Source of the DNA: Pelagophyceae sp. CCMP2097
Taxonomy: Eukaryota > Sar > Pelagophyceae
Assembly (NCBI GenBank): GCA_026770575.1
Contig: MU657651.1
Location: 9,010 to 19,566 of the forward strand
Direction: 5' to 3'
Length of the DNA: 10,557 bases
Positions within the stretch are counted from its first letter, which is position 1. Each line of letters opens with the position of its first letter. Of the stretch, positions 7,556-10,557 are shown piece by piece. The notes under the pieces were generated by a model. It was not told the origin of the DNA and searched no databases. It saw nothing but the letters and a program-made list of their open reading frames with translations. The position numbers were made by a program, and so were the translations under genes.

Positions 7556-7705
7556 ATTCGTATCGGAAAAAATTCATCAGAAACCGTGGCAGATTCAGTC
7601 GCAATTGGTCAGAATTCAATAAATAATTTTAGCAATTCAACTATCATCGGCAACAATGTAACATCACAACGTGACAATTCATTGTATTTATCTAACATTC
7701 GAGCA
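7556..7705 (+). other. YadA-head-like left-handed beta-roll segment
   Basis: Repeated hydrophobic-IGxN turns (RIGKNS, AIGQNS, IIGNNV) separated by about 14-17 residues with Ser/Asn/Asp-rich loops match the trimeric adhesin head repeat family. In viruses such rolls are found in fibre-like proteins. They would form a trimeric beta-roll between the globular region and the collagen-like stretch. Confidence 0.6.
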
Positions 7706-7789
7706 TTACAGACAACATCAATTTTATTTTACAATAATGAGACAAAAGAAGTTTCATTCGGAAATAGTACGCAAGTACAGAGCACTTCC

Positions 7790-7834
7790 GGAAATCAAGG
7801 AGAACAAGGTGAACGAGGTCCAGAGGGTGACCAG
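7790..7834 (+). other. Short collagen-like Gly-X-Y stretch
   Basis: Five consecutive Gly-X-Y triplets are encoded (GNQ GEQ GER GPE GDQ). Short collagen-like stretches are common in fibres of phages and large DNA viruses and help to hold three chains together. It links the beta-roll to the downstream GRG modules. Confidence 0.85.
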
Positions 7835-8129
7835 GCTGCCCCGTACGATGTCGGACGGGGGTTGTTGTTGATAGATAATATTTTTTCGATTAAAGACGAT
7901 TTTTTAAATGAAACTGAAATATTATCAAAGTTCTACACCAAGACGACTATTGATGAAAAATTATCGATTGTACAGAACCTGACAGTGTCTCGTGGATTGA
8001 ATCTAATCAATGAAGTTGTTTCTATAAAAGACGATTTCATTGATAAAAACCAAATTTCAGAGTTATATTTTAATAAGATTCAACTGGATTCGAGATTCGA
8101 CTTATTACCGAATTATACATATGGAAGGA

Positions 8130-8864
8130 AGGGGCCTAACAAAAAGCGACTCGAATTTAATATCAGTAGCATCGAACATTATTGACGAGAGTCAGATTTC
8201 AAATATTTATTTTAATAAAAACGAAATAAATACACGAATTGATGGAATTCCTCGATATTCATATGGTCGTGGTTTATTCCAATCAAACACGAATTTAATT
8301 AGCATAACCGGCGAATTCAATACTAATTTAGAGAACGAACAAATTTATTATAACAAAAATCAAATTAATGAAAAATTGGTTACAAGAGCGAAAATTTTCT
8401 CAGTCGCACGAGGGCTGGCTTTCGTCAATCAGGTTATATCACTGAAATCTGAAATTCTTTCAGACATAGAAATCAGCGAGAAATATTATGATAAACTAAC
8501 TTTTGATGGAAAACTTTCTCAAAACAGTAATATTTCACAGATTCGCAATGAATTCGAGAGATCCGTGTCGAGTTCAACGAGTGGTATACGTTACGATACG
8601 GAAAGTGCGACCCTATCAATTAATTCATTAAATCAATTTATCCAAAAAACCGACGGATTTACTGTAAAAAATACAGCCGGGTTCGTCATTTATACAATGC
8701 GATTTTCATCCGATTTTTCGTTTAATAATTCAGTTTCAGATCTGAGTCAGGTTTCATTAAATCCGGTTACTTTCTTCAATCGAACTCAAACACGGGACAC
8801 AATTATTGAAGAAATTGGTGGAATTGTCGGGAAGAATTCTATTTTAAGCACTGTAAGAAATTAA
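8130..8864 (+). pseudogene. Fibre protein, GRG-module piece (modules E to G)
   Basis: The open frame begins at 8040 with an ATG, but the coding signal starts only at about 8130, where module E (GRGLTKSDSNLIS) resumes the reading lost at the GGAA duplication. Modules E, F (8265) and G (8406) each read GRGL or ARGL, then an N-I-S strand, then YxNK or YYDK. A beta module (SGIRYDTESA, GFTVKNTAG, SDLSQVSLNP) matches that at 6136-6330. The frame ends at TAA 8862-8864, and coding continues in the same frame beyond it. The equivalent position in the sister copy (8550-8552) is GAA, so a single G-to-T change explains the stop. Confidence 0.65.
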
Positions 8865-9188
8865 TTTTTACGAGATTCGAATGCCTTCAAAATGATCGGC
8901 GACATTATAACAACTGTTGGTAAATCTTCGATAAAAGCATACCAGAATGGCATAGAGTTTCGAAAAGACACGTCAACCATTGACGCGTTCAACCTGTTTT
9001 TTGATACAGATTTTTTTAATACTTCAAGTGGCACCCAAGATAATGTAAAAAATGTAACGATTTCCAAAAAGAAAAAATTAGAAATTATTTCCGTCGGGAG
9101 ATGGGTTGCAACACGTGACTCTAATAACCGAATGATTCTCATTGAATATGATGGAGAGAAGTTAATAATAATTCAAATACAAACATAA
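8865..9188 (+). pseudogene. Fibre protein, penultimate piece with a third beta module
   Basis: The frame is open from 8865, in phase with the previous piece after the TAA at 8862-8864; its first ATG is 8892 (98 residues). It begins FLRDSNAFKMIG, then GIEFRKDTSTIDAFNLFF and VKNVTISKKK. That is a third, diverged copy of the beta module seen at 6136-6330 and 8577-8763. It ends with ILIEYDGEKLIIIQ, a strand-rich stretch, and TAA at 9186-9188, while another frame, open from 9152, continues. I treat it as part of the same fibre gene rather than as an independent small protein. Confidence 0.55.
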
Positions 9189-9427
9189 ATTGGAATGATC
9201 GAGGTTCTATTCAAGGGGTTCCTCGACAAAGGTTTAATTTCACAAATACTATGAAATCAATCGATTATCAAGTTCATTTCACCCCTCGAAATTTTACGCT
9301 TGATCATCGACAGCAACAAGTCATATTGACTAACGTTAAAACAACGTCCTTTTTTGAAGTAGAAATGAAAAATTTTAACTATGACGTCAATATGGATATT
9401 GGTATAGTGGTATATCAAGTGATTTAA
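9152..9427 (+). pseudogene. Fibre protein, C-terminal piece
   Basis: A stop-free frame runs from 9152 to TAA 9425-9427, with an ATG only at 9251 (58 residues from there). Its translation alternates hydrophobic and polar residues (SIDYQVHFTP, QQVILTNVKTTSFFEVEM, VNMDIGIVVYQVI), as in a beta-rich tip or trimerisation domain. It directly follows the previous fibre piece and ends 13 nt before the stop of the minus-strand methyltransferase gene, a normal convergent arrangement. Joining it to the previous piece needs a one-base change between 9152 and 9188. Confidence 0.5.
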
Positions 9428-9440
9428 TTTTCCTGTTAAG

Positions 9441-10367
9441 TTACAAATGAGCAATTTTTTTTATTTTGGATGCCGATTTTTTTGTATCTATAACTCTCCG
9501 GCATTCAATTTGGATAGACTCATAATTTATAAATTCATTTCGAACATAAGTAGTGTCAGAATTACTCAAAAGAATTTTTATATTACAAGAATTTAGATTA
9601 TGAATAATATTGAACAAATAAGTGTGTTCATGGAAGCCACCCAATGCATATCCTACAAAAGAGGATGTTTTACTTATGGGTACATATGGTGGATCGAGAT
9701 ACACAAAATCACCGATTTTTACAATTTTAAGTGAATCATTGAAGTCAGAAACTAAAAATTCAACGTTTTGAATCGCTTCACTCATTTTGTTTAAATCAAT
9801 GTCTGTAACGATTAAATTCAATTTAATATAATTCCCAAAGGCAGAATTTAATCCATTAGGACCAATTCGATACAGTCCCCTGTAACAGGTTTTGTTTAAA
9901 AAAATATAGAGAGCAGAGCCTGCCGCAGAAGTTTTATCATCTAATGTCATCTTATTATAATTCAAACGCATCCAATAATAGTAAGATTCCTTCGAAGACA
10001 ATCCTTCTGTTTCAGTCAGAGGTTTTTTAATACCAGTTTGATTTACACAACTCATATATGTCGCTGTTAAGTTTTTTAGGACATTTTGTAAAATGACTGG
10101 ATTGTCTCTAATATTAATAAACATATGAATTAATACCGAATTTATATCATATGCATATATTTTTCCAGTTATTTGTATATCGTTCATGGACACTCGACGA
10201 AGCAACTCTAATAAAACGCTTCCGCCCCCTAAAAATATTTCATGATAATTATTTATTTTTTTGGGGAATTTTTCAAAAACTTGATTCAAGATTTGGCTTT
10301 TACCGCCAACCCACTTTATAATTGGCTTCATATTTATATAATCTTTTTTATGTTTAATTAAATGCAT
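9441..10367 (-). CDS. D12-class (Dam-type) DNA adenine N6-methyltransferase
   Basis: This enzyme transfers methyl from S-adenosylmethionine to adenine N6 in a short DNA site; the site cannot be read here. IKWVGGKSQIL begins the N-terminal motif, and EIFLGGGSVLLELL is the FxGxG SAM-binding loop. CYRGLYRIGPNG and AFG form the Dam family region before the target-recognition part. FVYLDPPYVP is the catalytic motif IV (DPPY), and LLSNSDT is the later family motif. The frame opens at ATG 10367, but the family start MKPIIKWVGGK begins at the second ATG (10331), just after a TTATATAAAT tract, so 296 residues is the likelier length. The C-terminus may be altered at an eight-T run (9455-9462). No restriction nuclease is seen beside it, so it is an orphan enzyme here. 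Confidence 0.9.
   Translation of the reverse strand: MHLIKHKKDYINMKPIIKWVGGKSQILNQVFEKFPKKINNYHEIFLGGGSVLLELLRRVSMNDIQITGKIYAYDINSVLIHMFINIRDNPVILQNVLKNLTATYMSCVNQTGIKKPLTETEGLSSKESYYYWMRLNYNKMTLDDKTSAAGSALYIFLNKTCYRGLYRIGPNGLNSAFGNYIKLNLIVTDIDLNKMSEAIQNVEFLVSDFNDSLKIVKIGDFVYLDPPYVPISKTSSFVGYALGGFHEHTYLFNIIHNLNSCNIKILLSNSDTTYVRNEFINYESIQIECRRVIDTKKSASKIKKIAHL
10332..10345 (-). promoter_or_regulatory. TATA-like tract before the preferred methyltransferase start
   Basis: On the minus strand, ttatataaat immediately precedes the ATG at 10331. It resembles the tracts before the plus-strand genes and supports the internal start over the ATG at 10367. Confidence 0.4.
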
Positions 10368-10557
10368 TTAAAAAGTGTTTTCAATTGATTTAATTTCCCC
10401 TGTTTCTTTGATGGGATTTGACTAAGAAACACTATATATTTTTCTATATTTTCTTTACTACCTTTTCTTATAATAAATTAATATTAATATATATATAAAA
10501 GGGTATCGACCTATCGACCTATCGACCTTTGAATAAAGAAGTATACGCAATGAAAAT
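10368..10557. other. AT-rich intergenic end of the window
   Basis: No gene is supported in this 190-bp stretch. It holds pyrimidine-rich sequence (10390-10475), a TATA-like tract tatatatataaaa at 10488-10500, three perfect 8-bp repeats at 10504-10527, and an ATG at 10550 with too little sequence left to judge. The order TATA-like tract, repeats, ATG suggests the 5' region of a plus-strand gene that begins at the window edge. Confidence 0.5.
10504..10527. repeat. Three tandem 8-bp repeats TATCGACC
   Basis: Perfect copies of tatcgacc lie at 10504-10511, 10512-10519 and 10520-10527, directly after a TATA-like tract. Their reverse complement, GGTCGATA, shares the 7-mer GTCGATA with the tandem pair at 2229-2244. 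They may be protein-binding sites in a promoter. Confidence 0.8.

Larger units (their letters stand above)
6860..8185 (+). pseudogene. Fibre protein, central piece with head domain, YadA-like roll and collagen stretch
   Basis: The longest fibre frame encodes 441 residues, but the residues before about 6893 are probably out-of-frame spill. A beta-rich globular region (about 6960-7380) is followed by a helical linker. Then comes a YadA-head-like roll with repeated hydrophobic-IGxN turns (IRIGKNS, VAIGQNS, TIIGNNV; about 7556-7705), typical of trimeric adhesins. Five Gly-X-Y triplets follow at 7790-7834 (GNQGEQGERGPEGDQ), a short collagen-like stretch. Two GRG modules (7853 and 7988) follow. At 8123-8130 a tandem GGAA duplication shifts the frame, and the last 15 or so residues are out of frame. 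Every recognisable part is a trimeric-fibre element, so a surface or receptor-binding role is inferred. No catalytic motif is seen. Confidence 0.65.
5831..8512 (+). repeat. Seven diverged fibre modules (GRG-phi ... YYxK)
   Basis: A module of about 36-45 residues recurs seven times. Starts are near 5831, 5963, 7853, 7988, 8132, 8265 and 8406. Each reads [GS]-R-G-[LI] (the first is GVGI), a strand of type N-x-[IV]-[SI], a variable acidic loop, then [YF]-[YFT]-x-K and a final hydrophobic pair. Modules 1-2 and 3-7 are separated by the coiled-coil, globular, YadA-like and collagen segments. The pattern fits tail-fibre shaft repeats. Identity between modules is low, so the array is old rather than a recent expansion. 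Confidence 0.75.

Noticed and set aside
230..9427. Reassigned stop codons (alternative genetic code)
   Set aside because: Internal stops include both TAA and TGA, while intact genes (ATPase, capsid protein) end in TAA at places where coding signal truly ends. A simple recoding would run these proteins on into intergenic sequence.
9257..9454. 65-codon minus-strand frame beyond the methyltransferase stop
   Set aside because: Only its first few residues (LLICN) resemble a methyltransferase end; the rest lies opposite the fibre C-terminal frame and has no recognisable features.
1..10557. CRISPR array, tRNA or rRNA genes
   Set aside because: The direct repeats found are contiguous and have no unique spacers, and I saw no cloverleaf or rRNA-like GC-rich conserved sequence.
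1..10557. Terminal inverted repeats within the window
   Set aside because: The first 220 and last 190 bases do not match in reverse complement by eye, so element ends cannot be assigned.

Overview
The window looks like the structural half of a polinton-like virus (PLV) or a closely related small eukaryotic DNA virus of the Preplasmiviricota type. It is very AT-rich and compactly coded. It carries the PLV morphogenesis core: an A32/FtsK-HerA-like packaging ATPase (903-1694), a probable penton/minor capsid protein (2860-3799, broken) and a probable double jelly-roll major capsid protein (4354-5718). Around these sit a class 3 lipase-like gene, a long modular fibre region and a D12-class adenine methyltransferase, all typical PLV accessory cargo. 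No replication gene, integrase or capsid protease is visible, so the element probably continues beyond the window. The host cannot be read from the sequence; an alga or other protist is a guess from the relatives.

Layout. 45-212: eight tandem 21-bp repeats. 230-676 (+): a Lys-rich protein gene with two in-frame TAA codons, ending tail-to-tail with a small membrane protein gene (673-876, -). 903-1694 (+): ATPase. 1715-2236 (+): unknown acidic protein with a possible SAP-like end. 2249-2829 (-): lipase in three frames. 2860-3799 (+): penton-like gene in two frames. 3822-4287 (+): basic protein in two frames, shifted inside a Met-Gln-Lys microsatellite. 4354-5718 (+): major capsid protein, intact. 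5759-9427 (+): fibre region in six or more pieces, with phage-like GRG...YYxK modules, coiled coil, a YadA-head-like roll and a short collagen stretch. 9441-10367 (-): methyltransferase. 10368-10557: AT-rich end with a TATA-like tract and three 8-bp repeats.

The genes would work together in virion assembly: the capsid and penton-like proteins build the shell, the ATPase pumps in DNA, the fibres would bind the host surface, and the lipase may act on host membranes. Most genes have a TATATA-type tract 5-30 nt before the start codon, suggesting a shared promoter class.

The striking feature is the contrast between intact core genes (ATPase, capsid protein, most of the methyltransferase) and broken others. 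At least four in-frame stops and seven frame changes were found. Several frame changes fit one extra base in an A/T run of 7-9. The others (nonsense codons, a 4-bp duplication) look like real mutations. An endogenous, decaying viral copy, possibly with some homopolymer sequencing errors added, explains this best.
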